DNA of 64,000 nt, from the NCBI RefSeq assembly GCF_016587355.1, contig NZ_BNJF01000004.1, positions 372,001 to 436,000 on the forward strand, in the 5' to 3' direction. Positions 36,301 to 45,913 of the stretch are shown here, one piece after another. How positions within the stretch are numbered: position 1 is the stretch's first letter; each line of letters starts with the position of its first letter. The position numbers and the translations under genes were made by a program. The DNA comes from Ktedonospora formicarum. GTDB lineage: Bacteria > Chloroflexota > Ktedonobacteria > Ktedonobacterales > Ktedonobacteraceae. A model generated the notes under the pieces. That model was given only the letters and a program-made list of their open reading frames with translations. It had not been told where the DNA came from and searched no databases.

Positions 36301-39300
36301 CATAGTTTGTGACCGTGCGAGGCTGATTCTGATCTGGAGTCACATATCCAGAGATTGCTGCTGAGACAGCATAGGGCAGGCTCTGCGTCGTTGGGCGACC
36401 CATGTTGTCATACAGAGTATACGTTACCAGTACCGAGGAAATTGCAGGTACTTTCGAGAACATGTTGGGTCCAGGCGTCTTTGTTTCAACGAGACGACCT
36501 AACCCATCAAACAATTGTTGCGTCGTGGTCGTTTGAGTACTTCCCACAGTGATACGGGTTGTGGTATCAATTTCCAAACAGGGAGCTGTTGAGCCGCTCG
36601 AACAGGTATTAGTATAGGTGTAAGTTATGGTTGGGCTACTAGCACTATCCCCTGGTTTGATCACTGCGGTGAGACGACCCAATGCGTCATATTGATAACT
36701 ACTCGTTTGCCCATTGGTATCGGTAGTACTCAGTAGCCACTGGCCAAAGCCGCCAGCGGCACTTGCGCTATCATACCCATAGGTTACCGTTTGGTTCTTC
36801 GCGTTGGTCACCGTAAGCAGGTGTGTGTTAAAAGCATCATAGGTTGCGCAGGTGCTAAATTGCGAGGAACCACTCGTACAACCGAGATGGTTGTCAGCAT
36901 CAATGCCAGTAAGTGCAGAACCTGTAGCATCATAGCTATATCGTGTTGTCGCCGATGCGCCACTACATGCTCCATTGGTAAGATAGGAGCTAGTTTGTGT
37001 TGCCTGCGTGAGCTGTGGCGCCTGGCTGGGAGCTGTATTGGCTCCATAGACAAATGCCATACACCCAAAGGTATTGCTGCTGGCATCCTGTGTGAATGAA
37101 TACGCAGGCAAATTCGTGAGAAAGAGACTTGACCCCAGATTGTCACTCGGATAATACGTATTGCGAGCGATGAAATGGGCACCACCAACATCGTTTGCAG
37201 TGACGTCTACCTTGCTAATATTGCCATAGTCATAGGTCCCAACCCCTTTATTATCGCCATCATAAGCTGTCGTGGTGGTTTTATGGAGAACCCGACTGTC
37301 CGTCTTATAGTTATTAACGTCGGTCACGCCATCAACCTGATAGTCATCTTCCTGAGTCACTCGCGGGTCACACACAACCACCGGGTTGTTTTGATCCAAC
37401 AGGCTGATACGCTGCGTGTCGCCAGGATTACCCGCTGCCGCACCAACACCTCCACCATAGGCAGTTCCAGTATGTCCAACCCCTGCTGGAGGGCAGTTCA
37501 TGGCATAGGTGAGATCCTTCACCGTCAGTAATTTGCCGGTTGGGCTAAAATTCTGCACCGTTTTTGTATGACCAGCCATTCCTGGATCAGGATTCCAATA
37601 GGGAATATCATGGCAGGAAGTAGGAGCAGAACAGGTCATTCCAGGGGCAATACCCCACCCCGTAGTTGAGGAAAACGTTTCAATTTGATAGGATCCATCA
37701 GGCTGCGTCACCTGCGCACTGGCAAAACTTGTAAACTGTCCGTTATAAAAGTCAGCATAGTCCAGGTCATTCTGGTTCCCCCAGGTATAGCCATAGCGGC
37801 AATCACCACACCAATTTGCTTGATAACCATTGACCGAATACTGATAATTCCAGGTCGAGGTCACCCCATTCGTTACACTAGAGCGCGAGGTGACCACAAT
37901 ACGGCTCCAACTGTGATCGTCTGCCGTTCCACAGAAGGTTCCTGCCGCTTGATGCCCGTTACAGGCAAAGGGATCGTTGGGGTCACCACTGCTCACGCCA
38001 TGAGTATTCCCATGCGCCTCATTCCAACTGATATTTTCGTGCCAGCCCTGTCCATTGTCCAGAGTACTGATATAGCGTCCGTTATAGCTCTGTGACCACA
38101 ACACACACCCACCACTATTGGAGGTCGTCCAGGAAGGACAAGACGGAGGATTGGTTGCATTCATCCACAGGTCCACGTACCGCTGTGTTTTGGTTGTGTA
38201 GGAGACCGTCGTAATAGGGGCATTGAGTGTGGTCCCGTTCGTTCCCTGCTCCTGAATCTTGGTCAGGTCCAGATAGCCTGCGACACTCTCCTGAGCCCCT
38301 GAGAGCGGGTCCGTGATGGTCTGTGGCTGGGTCTGCTCATAGGAAAAGACATATTTATGGAGCAGGTGTCCCTTAACCTGGACCTGCACATCGTTAAGAA
38401 CATAGGTATTCAACACTTTCGCCCGACCCAACCCGCCAGAGCCAGAGAGGTCCGTTGGGTCATCACACCGATAGGTCCCATCCGACCAACTTCCACAGTT
38501 CCCACCAGTGAGCGAACTGGCTTTGTTATCAGCATCAAAGACAAGACGGATATTGGGATGCCAGTTGCTACATGCAGCGGTCGGTCCAGTGAAGCTCGTT
38601 TGATGGCAGCTTGGATCATCATATTCAATGGAGGAAATTACTGCATCACGGACCGCTCCAAACCCGGAGGGGAAATCACGCTGGTAATTGACACGGATCT
38701 GGTTCCCATTACGATCCACGATCAGATTGAGATCCCAGCGATAGGTATTCCAGTTACTATTGCTATCTTGCGCACCTTGTTGCGAATCAGCAGTACAACC
38801 AAATTCTTCTAGCGTGCCATTGGGTAACCAGACATGCCAGCAGGGGGCCGCACCTCCATCAAAAGAGACTTCCTGAATCTTGGCATGACTCTCTGGGGCC
38901 GTATGCCAGATATATTGAGAGGGGAGAGGAGAAGGGGTTCGTGGAGAGGAGGTGGACACATTCATGTCGGGTGGAATAAGCTGTCCGCTGATCCCTGTCG
39001 GATCACTCATGTACCAGACATTCTCCAGGCGATTGCTGCCGCCTGGGGTCACATTTTCGTTACTCCAGGAAATTGATCCCAATCCCAAATTCCAACCTTC
39101 ACCAACCCAGGAGGCAGCCGCCTGCACATTGTGGCTCTCATTGACACTGCCACTGGAATAGTTGAGGGACAACGAAGGCGTCAAGCCACCAGCCCCAGGT
39201 GGCACGCTCAAGGGATAGGAGTATTGGAGACCACCTGAGCTTAAACCCACATCAAAGTTCTGAGACGTCCCCCAACTTGCCTGTGGGGCCTGGGTGCTAA

Positions 39301-40210
39301 AAGTAATTGTGCTGGTCGAGAGGGCTTCCGCAGGTGCAACAACCTGATTGGAGGTCTTAGCAGTGCTGGACGATGAGGTGGAGAGAGGAGTGTTACTCAG
39401 CGTGGTTGTCACGCTCCAGGCAATCTCTTTCGACTCCTTCTTCGCCACCTGCACATGCGTCACTGGTTTCCCAGAGGAGGGCGCAGCCTGGGTGCTGTTT
39501 GTGGTTGTCTTTTTGCTCGTCGTATTCGAGGTGGGAGGGACCAGATTCTGCCAGAAGGCATACACGGCCTGGTCCTGCAAGACAAGAGCGCTCTGCGATG
39601 ATTGCAAACGGTATTTTAACGTCAATGGATGCACAAGCACCAATGTGGTCAACGGTTTGTTCTGCGCGTTGAGCAAGAGCAATTGATAGGTGCCGAGCAA
39701 GAGACGCCCACCGCTTCCACCACCAGAACCTGGATCGGTCTGCGTCACCTGAAGGTGAATAACGCCACCAGCCGCTTTGATCTGGGTGGCATTGACGGTT
39801 CCGGCTGGGATAGTGATCTCCAGGTGCCCATCCTTTGTGACCACCTGCTGCGCCTGTGAGGTCAGACTGAGCACAGAAGGAGGTGTCGTTTTTTGTTTAG
39901 GACGAGGATAGTCTTTGGGTGGCGCAGTAATAGCCTCCTTGGAATTTTTGGGTACTAATGTGTGCTCAACCGCATTGGGTGATTGTAGCCATGAAGGAGC
40001 ATTGAGCGCTGGATTCGGATTGGTTTGAGTCGCAGCATGGGCAACAGGAATCTGTGCCCAATCTGCCAGAATATTCCCAAATAACGACAGACACAGCAGA
40101 AATATTACGACGCTCAAAGAGCGATGAGAGTCACGCGCTCGTGAGCGCAGTGGAGGTTCCTTCCTCCCACTCTCTTTCGGTACGTTCGGGATGGAGTTAT
40201 ACGCTGACAT
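33386..40210 (-). CDS. Secreted Rhs/WapA-like polymorphic toxin with C39-like peptidase tip
   Basis: A 2274-residue protein. The N-terminus has a long basic region, a hydrophobic segment (VVIFLLCLSLFGNILADW) and AHAATQ, a Sec signal for export. Residues about 300-400 form the SpvB-like start (GLQYSYPLSVPPGAGGLTPS). The body consists of Rhs/YD repeats (YDALGRLTAV, YDLLNRPLC, YDAEGRLSHW) and ends in the core signature GLLYYGSRYYDPYSGRFLSA, then PETFIDPTGHM. After this boundary (about residue 2013) lies the variable tip. It has a glycine-rich linker, one hydrophobic helix (IIVGFIKWVASWF), a glutamate-rich stretch and a C39-like cysteine peptidase with GTCVAAS, GTHAIVLDGF and VRDPYP as the Cys-His-Asp set. 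ATG 40210 follows AAAGGAG. Target unknown. Confidence 0.9.
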   Translation of the reverse strand: MSAYNSIPNVPKESGRKEPPLRSRARDSHRSLSVVIFLLCLSLFGNILADWAQIPVAHAATQTNPNPALNAPSWLQSPNAVEHTLVPKNSKEAITAPPKDYPRPKQKTTPPSVLSLTSQAQQVVTKDGHLEITIPAGTVNATQIKAAGGVIHLQVTQTDPGSGGGSGGRLLLGTYQLLLLNAQNKPLTTLVLVHPLTLKYRLQSSQSALVLQDQAVYAFWQNLVPPTSNTTSKKTTTNSTQAAPSSGKPVTHVQVAKKESKEIAWSVTTTLSNTPLSTSSSSTAKTSNQVVAPAEALSTSTITFSTQAPQASWGTSQNFDVGLSSGGLQYSYPLSVPPGAGGLTPSLSLNYSSGSVNESHNVQAAASWVGEGWNLGLGSISWSNENVTPGGSNRLENVWYMSDPTGISGQLIPPDMNVSTSSPRTPSPLPSQYIWHTAPESHAKIQEVSFDGGAAPCWHVWLPNGTLEEFGCTADSQQGAQDSNSNWNTYRWDLNLIVDRNGNQIRVNYQRDFPSGFGAVRDAVISSIEYDDPSCHQTSFTGPTAACSNWHPNIRLVFDADNKASSLTGGNCGSWSDGTYRCDDPTDLSGSGGLGRAKVLNTYVLNDVQVQVKGHLLHKYVFSYEQTQPQTITDPLSGAQESVAGYLDLTKIQEQGTNGTTLNAPITTVSYTTKTQRYVDLWMNATNPPSCPSWTTSNSGGCVLWSQSYNGRYISTLDNGQGWHENISWNEAHGNTHGVSSGDPNDPFACNGHQAAGTFCGTADDHSWSRIVVTSRSSVTNGVTSTWNYQYSVNGYQANWCGDCRYGYTWGNQNDLDYADFYNGQFTSFASAQVTQPDGSYQIETFSSTTGWGIAPGMTCSAPTSCHDIPYWNPDPGMAGHTKTVQNFSPTGKLLTVKDLTYAMNCPPAGVGHTGTAYGGGVGAAAGNPGDTQRISLLDQNNPVVVCDPRVTQEDDYQVDGVTDVNNYKTDSRVLHKTTTTAYDGDNKGVGTYDYGNISKVDVTANDVGGAHFIARNTYYPSDNLGSSLFLTNLPAYSFTQDASSNTFGCMAFVYGANTAPSQAPQLTQATQTSSYLTNGACSGASATTRYSYDATGSALTGIDADNHLGCTSGSSQFSTCATYDAFNTHLLTVTNAKNQTVTYGYDSASAAGGFGQWLLSTTDTNGQTSSYQYDALGRLTAVIKPGDSASSPTITYTYTNTCSSGSTAPCLEIDTTTRITVGSTQTTTTQQLFDGLGRLVETKTPGPNMFSKVPAISSVLVTYTLYDNMGRPTTQSLPYAVSAAISGYVTPDQNQPRTVTNYDSLGRSLGSVTYSDTTTITLSSTLTYTVAQGIPGFSGESSSTAFEQTATFDAYNHKTISFTDALGRLRYQQEESGTGATGSSYGLYRTLQYTYDTVGNLLSTKTYDSSSTQLTFHTATYDALKRITGWNDSDEGSCINTPMPTSCGSSSDTAWKITYDADSNVQSQTDPRGQSIYASYDLLNRPLCRGTSSAAVSPCGNNAYVTFFYDSYDNASNAGLTFPSGCAAPSGTAASNPIGQEVAETFSASVGSGWRCYGFDARGQLDSTGLSVTADGKTTTQTAILSYNDIGEPISLTYPDGETLTSQYDKNGYFHSAFFGTSASTDPVPFLVGQTSYTNNGLLSGLALGGSAVKSSTPSPVLSTSYGYDKIQRQISDTVSKGGSTLWNQVRTFDNVGNVLNVVTILPTTSGGTQTDSQSFCYDNLNRVVWSGNSGTPAGGDHCGTTPSGTSISTYQQAYSYDVLDRLINGPSGTTTYDSQHVHAAIGLSSAKNPYASYDSMGNMTCRNLDPTGAQSCDSAQTGSAMSYDAEGRLSHWTAPQGQSASADYLYDSAGNRVLQRTSSSTTVSDTLYFNGLTETTLSGSTTSTSKYYTVMGQRVAMKKDGTLSYLIPDLLSSASLTLKGDGTVQSVQLFAPYGTVRYSQGTSSTSYNFTGQRLDELTGLLYYGSRYYDPYSGRFLSADTVETNASGFDPYAYVHGNPETFIDPTGHMEKPESGEGGSPGEYGGNGGGGGGIIVGFIKWVASWFEENPETTESTTEAVENTIESTTEKALDESDELAQKELEDEKAYERQQFEKGLEENSSAETTPVDETSTDYPLGSTSTYEPPADKSVFPQEAEGTCVAASCRMLLNDNNFSLTEKTVQTYTGTDSQFGGGMENVPNALSKIGVRIPYSFMRNATIADLQAATGTGNSAIVSIRAGLIGTHAIVLDGFDELGNALVRDPYPYQGAYGIPMEQFMDLFTGRAVVPNF

Positions 40211-40890
40211 ACGTATAAAAGGCTCCTTTTCACAAAATGAGAATGTCCCCTTCCCCCTAAAGAGTCACCAGGGCAAGAGCACATCATTTGTCACATAGCT
40301 CGCTCTTGCTCATACAAGCGAGCAGCAGACGAAGGGATTGCCAACGTATGAAACAGGGGATATTTGAACAACAGCATACTCACCTACCAAAAGGCGCAGT
40401 TGGAGTTGCCCACTCTCTGCTCTCGTTCACAAAGGACAGAAGAGAAAAGAGGGGGGACTCTAATCAACAGTTTCAGATGGCGCACATTCCTGTTTCAACA
40501 CATAAACAATCGAAATGTAGGAACCAAACAGGCAATGGCATGTATCACTGATGCTGGAGCATCTCATGCATTACCTATTCTCAAGAAGAGGAAATCAAAA
40601 GGAGGGTACACAAATGCAGCAGATATTCTCTCAAGTTCTACTTATCTTTCTCTCACCATTCTCTCATCTCAGTGCATTAAAATAATAAACTCAATTTTAT
40701 GCATATGTCAAGAGAGGAATTAACTTTGTAAAAAAGTTATTGTATTCTCTTCTTTCTCTGGAATATTTTCTAGAAAAAAAGCAGCATCAGTGTGCCACAA
40801 ACAAAATACATTGATATTCTTTCTTAGCAAGATTATTATTCACATTAAATGAAGATTAAAAATCGAATTTATTTTCTGCTCCATATTGTT

Positions 40891-40920
40891 TCAAATACAC
40901 TCAAATTGCATCAAATTGCC
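40891..40920 (+). promoter_or_regulatory. Three 10-bp direct repeats in helical phase
   Basis: TCAAATACAC, TCAAATTGCA and TCAAATTGCC follow one another without gaps, ending 25 bp before the -35 element at 40946. A 10-bp period places each unit on the same DNA face, as for winged-helix activators of the OmpR or SARP kind. Function is inference. Confidence 0.5.
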
Positions 40921-40945
40921 TATTTTTGACTCCTTCAATTTTATC

Positions 40946-40975
40946 TTGACAAAAAGCACTTCTATTGGGTATAAC
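40946..40975 (+). promoter_or_regulatory. Sigma-70-type promoter of the repeat protein gene
   Basis: TTGACA (40946-40951), an 18-bp spacer and TATAAC (40970-40975). This is a near-consensus promoter pointing to the gene at 41243. Confidence 0.6.
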
Positions 40976-41242
40976 AAAATATGCAAAGAAGAGACTACAT
41001 GCATAGCGACCATATCCTGTGCCAATTGTATGCTATGCAAATTTAGCAAAAGCAAATAAAGGGGTAATACTCAGAATACAGTAAAGAAGTCTATTTTTCT
41101 CAGAAGCTGCATTTCACTTTCTCACTCACTATTTTCGGCAGGACCTTGAAAACACGCACATTTCCTTTGGGAGAACGACACGTGGGCATCGTTCCTGCCA
41201 CTCGCTCGTGCGCATCTTACGTATGAGGAGAACATTACGTTC

Positions 41243-44200
41243 ATGCGCTTATTTTCGACGCGTCAACGCCAGCCGGGCCAAGCGAGCCCTACCGCCTGGC
41301 GTCTTCGACATCTTATATTCCCTCTCCTGGTAGGAATGCTCATCATCCTTCTAGAGACCCTAACACCGCTTCATGCCAATGCCGCAATGCAAGGTAGCAA
41401 TACTACTGAGCAGTCAGCAACAACACCTGGCAGCATCAAAGACCTTCAACAGGCACTCAAGAAAAAGATTCATGTCACCCATCACCAGACGAAAAAACAA
41501 CAAAAAACGCAAACGATCACACCGAAAGCACTGAATTTGCCAGCCTACAACAACGTGGGCACTGCTGATGACAGCAACGGCTTCAGTGGCAACTTCGACC
41601 ATCAGGGCAGTAGTTATTCCACGCAAGCGCTGCAAGCTGCTGGGATCGTCCCTGGGCAGAATTTCATCTACGATACCATTACCTATACCTGGCCCAGTGC
41701 CACAGCTGGAACCGCCAATAATTATGAGGCCAATGGTCAGGTGATCCCAGTCCTACAAATTGCCAATGCGGCCAAACTCGGCTTCCTGGGGGCCGCATCC
41801 AATGGTGCGGCATCTGGCTCTGCCACGATCACCTATACCGATGGCACTACGCAAACGATCACACTGGGATTTACCGATTGGGCCATTGGGACAGTATCCT
41901 TTGGCAACACCATTGCGGCAACGACCACGTATCGCAATACGCAAGATGGGAAGCAGACCAAAAACATCTATCTGTTCAGCGCAGAATTTCCCATTACGGC
42001 GGGGAAGACGGTTCAGAGCGTGACCCTTCCTACCACTGTCACGGGAGGGCAACTCCACGTTTTTGCTGTCGGTGTGAGCTGGCCTGCCCCTAATAATACT
42101 GGTACCAGTGATGACAGTAATCGCACCGCAGCCAATGTAGATGGACAAGGCAACAGTTACTCAGCTCAGGCTCTGCAAAGCGCTGGTGTGGTCCCCGGTA
42201 GGCAGGTTGTCATGCGTGATGGCATTGCCTATACCTGGCCCTCCGCAGCCCCTGGCACCGCCAATAACTATCAGGCCAGTGGACAAACCCTCTATGTCGA
42301 GCCGGTCCCTAACGCGACCACGCTTGGTTTCCTTGGCGCAGCGACCAATGGTGCAGGGTCAGGCACCGCCACCATGACCTACACTGATGGCAGTACCCAG
42401 ACCGTTACCCTTGGTTTTACCGATTGGACCACAGGGACCCTCTCCTTTGGGAACACGGTTGCCACGACGATGTCCTATCGAAATCGGTCTTCGGGTCAAC
42501 AAACCATTCCCACCTATCTCTTCAACGCTGAAGTGGCTCTCCAATCAGGCAAAGTACTTCAGAGCGTGACCCTTCCTACCACTGTGACTGGTGGGCAACT
42601 GCATGTTTTCGCTGTCGGTACCGCCAGTTCCTTGCTCAACAATATTGGCGTGAGCGATGATGGCAATGCGCTAGCAGCCAATTATGATGGTTCAGGAAGA
42701 AGCTACTCCCTTCAAAGCTTACAAACAGCCGGGATTACACCAGGGAAAAACTTTTTGTTTAATGGTGTCAGCTTTCCCTGGCCAACCGAGCTACAACCAG
42801 ACAACACCATCGCAGCTGGACAGACACTTCCCATTGCACCGGTCACAAATACGACCGCATTAGCCTTTCTCGGCTCGGCAACGAATGGAACAACAGCAGG
42901 TTCAGCAGGGACAGCAACGATCACCTACACCGATGCGACCACAAGCACATTCCAGCTTGGCTTTACTGATTGGTGGGTGAGCACACCAAACTATAATAAT
43001 ATTCCGGCAGCTACATTCTCCAGTATCAATACAACGACAGGGCCGCGACCTGGAACCTACTATCTGTTCTATACGGAGACGACGATTCCAGCGGGAAAAA
43101 CTATTCAGAGTGTCACATTACCAACGACTGTCAGTAATGGGCAACTGCATGTTTTCGCTGTCGGCACGCGCTCGAACTATAACAACATTGGCATCAGCGA
43201 CGATACCAATCCTAGTGGGGCGAACTTCGACCTCTCGGGGAACAGTTACTCTGTGCAAGATTTCAGTGATCCCAATGGTCCAGGCTGGAATCCTGGAGAT
43301 ACACTCACCTATGAAGGGATCGATTATACCTGGCCCAATGTACCCGCCGGCCAGGGCGACAACTATGTCGCACAAGGACAAACGATTCCCATTACAGCCG
43401 TTCCTGGGGCCACCACCATCGGATTTGTTGGTTCTGCCGATCATGCCCATCCCAGTTCTTCGGGCACCGTAACACTTACCTATACCGATAACACCACCTC
43501 AACCGTTACCCTGGGTATGACCGATTGGGTCCTCAATGGAGGATCAGGGACGCCACTCGCCAACAATCATCTGTTTGCGATTCTCCCACATCGCAATACT
43601 CCGCAGGGACAAGCAGCACTCAACAGCTACCTCTATGAGATGGAGGCCAACCTGACCCCTGGAAAAACCTTGAAAAGCATCACGCTTCCCTCCAGTGTCG
43701 ATCAGGGGCATCTCCACATTTTCATGATTGGGACACGTGCGAACAACAATTATCCCAACAATATAGGTACCTCTGACGATTCCAGCACAACCTTCGCCAG
43801 CTTTGATACCACCAACCATAGTTACTCCATCCAGGCATTAGAAGCAGCCCGCATCTACGCAGGGCAAAATCTCACCTTCAATGGGGTGACCTATACCTGG
43901 CCTGCCAGTTACTCCGTGATTCCCGACAATTATCTAGCTGCCGGACAAACCATTGGGGTAACCCCAGTTGGTGGCGCCACCACCCTGGCCTTCCTGGGGG
44001 CTGCAACCAATGGTCCATCATCAGGTACTGCAACCATTACCTATCAGGATGCAACAACGCAAACCTTCACCCTTGGCATGAGCGACTGGACGCTCAATGC
44101 AGGCGCGCAATCACCATCCTTCGGCAACGCCATTGTTACAGCCATGCCTTATCGCAATACCATAACCGGGCAAGAAAATACCCGAACGTACATTTTCTCT

Positions 44201-44860
44201 GCCGAGGTAGCTCTCACTGCAGGAAAAACCATTCAGAGTGTGACCTTACCGACCTCAGTAAACCAGGGGCAACTCCATATCTTCGCGGTGGGAACGCGAG
44301 CAGGCGCTGCTTCCGGGTCATCCTACAATAATGTGGGCACCAGCGATGATAGCGCCCCATCCTTTGGGAACTTTGATGCTCAGGGAAACAGTTATTCGGC
44401 ACAGGCACTTCAGCAAGTTGGATTAATCCCAAGCCAAAACGTCACCGTCAATGGGGTGACCTTCATCTGGCCAAATATGGCGCCTGGCTACTTCAATAAC
44501 TACCAAGCTGCCGGGCAAACCATTGGAGTGACTCCAATTGATGGAGCCACCACCCTGGCGTTCCTGGGATCAGCCAGTAACAAAGGATCATCGGGCACTG
44601 CGACCATCACCTACACCGATGGCAGCACCCAAACCTTTACCCTTGGATTTACTGACTGGGTCACCTCAACGCTCTCCTATGGCAACAGCATTGCGGCAAC
44701 CATGTCCTATCATAATGCCTCCACAGGCAAGCAAACGGGGAATACCTACATTTTCTATACGTCTGTGACGCTACAAGCAGGCAAGACCATTCAGAGTGTC
44801 ACCCTCCCCGCAACATTTACGGGCGGGCAACCTCATGTCTTTGCAATTGGCACCAAGTAA
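41243..44860 (+). CDS. Secreted protein with six tandem copies of a ~185-residue domain
   Basis: A 1205-residue exported protein. It has an N-terminal arginine-rich stretch, a hydrophobic signal (LIFPLLVGMLIILLETLTPL, then ANA), a lysine-rich linker and six copies of one beta-rich domain. The copies start near residues 101, 282, 464, 645, 837 and 1027. Each opens NNxGxSDDSN, then SYSxQALQ, NGVxYTWP, TLAFLGAATNG, GTATITYTDGTTQTFTLGF, TDW, and closes KTIQSVTLPTTV, GQLHVFAVGT. I know this domain only from cell-surface and glycoside-hydrolase-associated proteins of actinobacteria and Ktedonobacteria, where carbohydrate binding is suspected. No enzyme domain, LPXTG or anchor is present. ATG 41243 follows GAGGAG. 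Surface adhesion is inferred. Confidence 0.8.
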   Translation: MRLFSTRQRQPGQASPTAWRLRHLIFPLLVGMLIILLETLTPLHANAAMQGSNTTEQSATTPGSIKDLQQALKKKIHVTHHQTKKQQKTQTITPKALNLPAYNNVGTADDSNGFSGNFDHQGSSYSTQALQAAGIVPGQNFIYDTITYTWPSATAGTANNYEANGQVIPVLQIANAAKLGFLGAASNGAASGSATITYTDGTTQTITLGFTDWAIGTVSFGNTIAATTTYRNTQDGKQTKNIYLFSAEFPITAGKTVQSVTLPTTVTGGQLHVFAVGVSWPAPNNTGTSDDSNRTAANVDGQGNSYSAQALQSAGVVPGRQVVMRDGIAYTWPSAAPGTANNYQASGQTLYVEPVPNATTLGFLGAATNGAGSGTATMTYTDGSTQTVTLGFTDWTTGTLSFGNTVATTMSYRNRSSGQQTIPTYLFNAEVALQSGKVLQSVTLPTTVTGGQLHVFAVGTASSLLNNIGVSDDGNALAANYDGSGRSYSLQSLQTAGITPGKNFLFNGVSFPWPTELQPDNTIAAGQTLPIAPVTNTTALAFLGSATNGTTAGSAGTATITYTDATTSTFQLGFTDWWVSTPNYNNIPAATFSSINTTTGPRPGTYYLFYTETTIPAGKTIQSVTLPTTVSNGQLHVFAVGTRSNYNNIGISDDTNPSGANFDLSGNSYSVQDFSDPNGPGWNPGDTLTYEGIDYTWPNVPAGQGDNYVAQGQTIPITAVPGATTIGFVGSADHAHPSSSGTVTLTYTDNTTSTVTLGMTDWVLNGGSGTPLANNHLFAILPHRNTPQGQAALNSYLYEMEANLTPGKTLKSITLPSSVDQGHLHIFMIGTRANNNYPNNIGTSDDSSTTFASFDTTNHSYSIQALEAARIYAGQNLTFNGVTYTWPASYSVIPDNYLAAGQTIGVTPVGGATTLAFLGAATNGPSSGTATITYQDATTQTFTLGMSDWTLNAGAQSPSFGNAIVTAMPYRNTITGQENTRTYIFSAEVALTAGKTIQSVTLPTSVNQGQLHIFAVGTRAGAASGSSYNNVGTSDDSAPSFGNFDAQGNSYSAQALQQVGLIPSQNVTVNGVTFIWPNMAPGYFNNYQAAGQTIGVTPIDGATTLAFLGSASNKGSSGTATITYTDGSTQTFTLGFTDWVTSTLSYGNSIAATMSYHNASTGKQTGNTYIFYTSVTLQAGKTIQSVTLPATFTGGQPHVFAIGTK

Positions 44861-45314
44861 TATTCGCCTTGCAGCTCCAGTTTCAGTTCATGAAAAGGAG
44901 AGCACAACAATGAAAGTGAGCACCATCCATGCAGTAGAGATACACAATTGGCCGAGAGTGTAGTTCTATTGCACGGCAAATGTGTGGAGACAAACACAGG
45001 AATCTCTCGGCATACATGAGAAGAGTCAAAAAGCGACCAGCAACGCAATAATACGCATGTACTGGTCGCTCATTATGCCAGCAACACATCTAGAGGATGC
45101 ACAACTGTCTGGCTAGATATTTTTATGTGGTAGATTGCATAAATAAATACCTATCGATTTTATCTGACAAACAAAGAAGGAATGTTATTCGCCCTGGACG
45201 AGATTCTCCTAACCAATGTTGGACACTACATGAATTGAATTTTCCACCGAATGGGCATATCTATGAACGGCATTGTTCACAGCCTCATTAAGTGAGCATA
45301 TCAGCCTTCAACCA
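44861..45314. other. Intergenic region after the repeat protein
   Basis: Short frames on both strands lack support; no terminator with a T-run is obvious. I see nothing certain here. Confidence 0.4.
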
Positions 45315-45495
45315 CATCCGTGCAGACAACAATCAAAATTTTGGACGGAGATAATGAGCAACGCTTGCATTTCTCCTTGTCATATCGACGACCCAACAAG
45401 TTTGAGTAGACATAATACCAAGGTCTGCTCTCTTAAGGTATCATCTGGAGCAGTCTTTGGGGGCACACCATCATATCCTTATTGTTCAGACCTCC
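45315..45495 (+). repeat. IS3-family transposase 3' end remnant, copy 3
   Basis: Nearly identical to 27154-27333 (few substitutions and one extra G in the G-run near 45460). It reads EQRLHFSLSYRRPNKFE-stop. Sequence after it (TTCAACGTCA) matches what follows the ISL3 insertion at 29168, showing the uninterrupted form of the same remnant. Confidence 0.72.
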
Positions 45496-45517
45496 GTAAA
45501 ACTAGTTCAACGTCACA

Positions 45518-45832
45518 TCAATGATGACTGGATGTGTTGGAGTTGACGAGGTGGAACTTTCTTTGCCTTGTCGAGGGAGCGAACCCCAAGGGGACAGTGC
45601 CGGAGAAGTCAAGGATTGAGTTGACGGAGGCTGAGACATTTGGGACCTTCATTGCAATCTCGCGCATTCGTTCTGGCGTAATCAGCCCTTGAGCATCGGC
45701 CTGTGCTTGCTGGGGGAGCGGTTGGCCCTATTCGTGAGGAGAGTCATGTACATATAACAACAGGCTACCACGCGAGGCTTTCATCACAGAGTTGCCAATA
45801 CTCTGAATCGCCTTCCTTAATAATGTAGCCAT
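45518..45832 (-). pseudogene. Unrecognised small gene with in-frame TAG
   Basis: A 105-codon frame starts MATLLRKAIQSIGNSVMKAS. It is stopped by TAG at codon 35 (45728-45730) and continues in frame as QAQADAQGLITPERMREIAM and ILDFSGTVPLGFAP. Composition is protein-like on both sides. No family recognised. A single substitution could explain the stop. Confidence 0.35.
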
Positions 45833-45913
45833 TGTATTTTTGTGTACTCCAAGCGTTTATATTGGGCAGAAGATTTATCCGCTTAAAAGAGGTAAAAACC
45901 ACGGAGGGTTGAA

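Larger units (their letters stand above)
40211..41242. other. AT-rich divergent regulatory region, about 1 kb
   Basis: It lies between the divergent Rhs and repeat-protein genes. Short frames near 40288-40723 lack support. The plus-strand promoter with upstream direct repeats (40891-40975) leaves a leader of about 260 nt before 41243. No riboswitch recognised. Confidence 0.5.

Noticed and set aside
39348..39686. Open frames antisense to the Rhs gene
   Set aside because: They are shadows of the biased codon use in the long coding sequence.
27154..45495. A structured non-coding RNA family for the 180-bp repeat present three times
   Set aside because: One frame ends in a recognisable IS3 transposase C-terminus (QRLHSTLAY, RPPNEFE-stop), so it is a transposase end and not an RNA gene.
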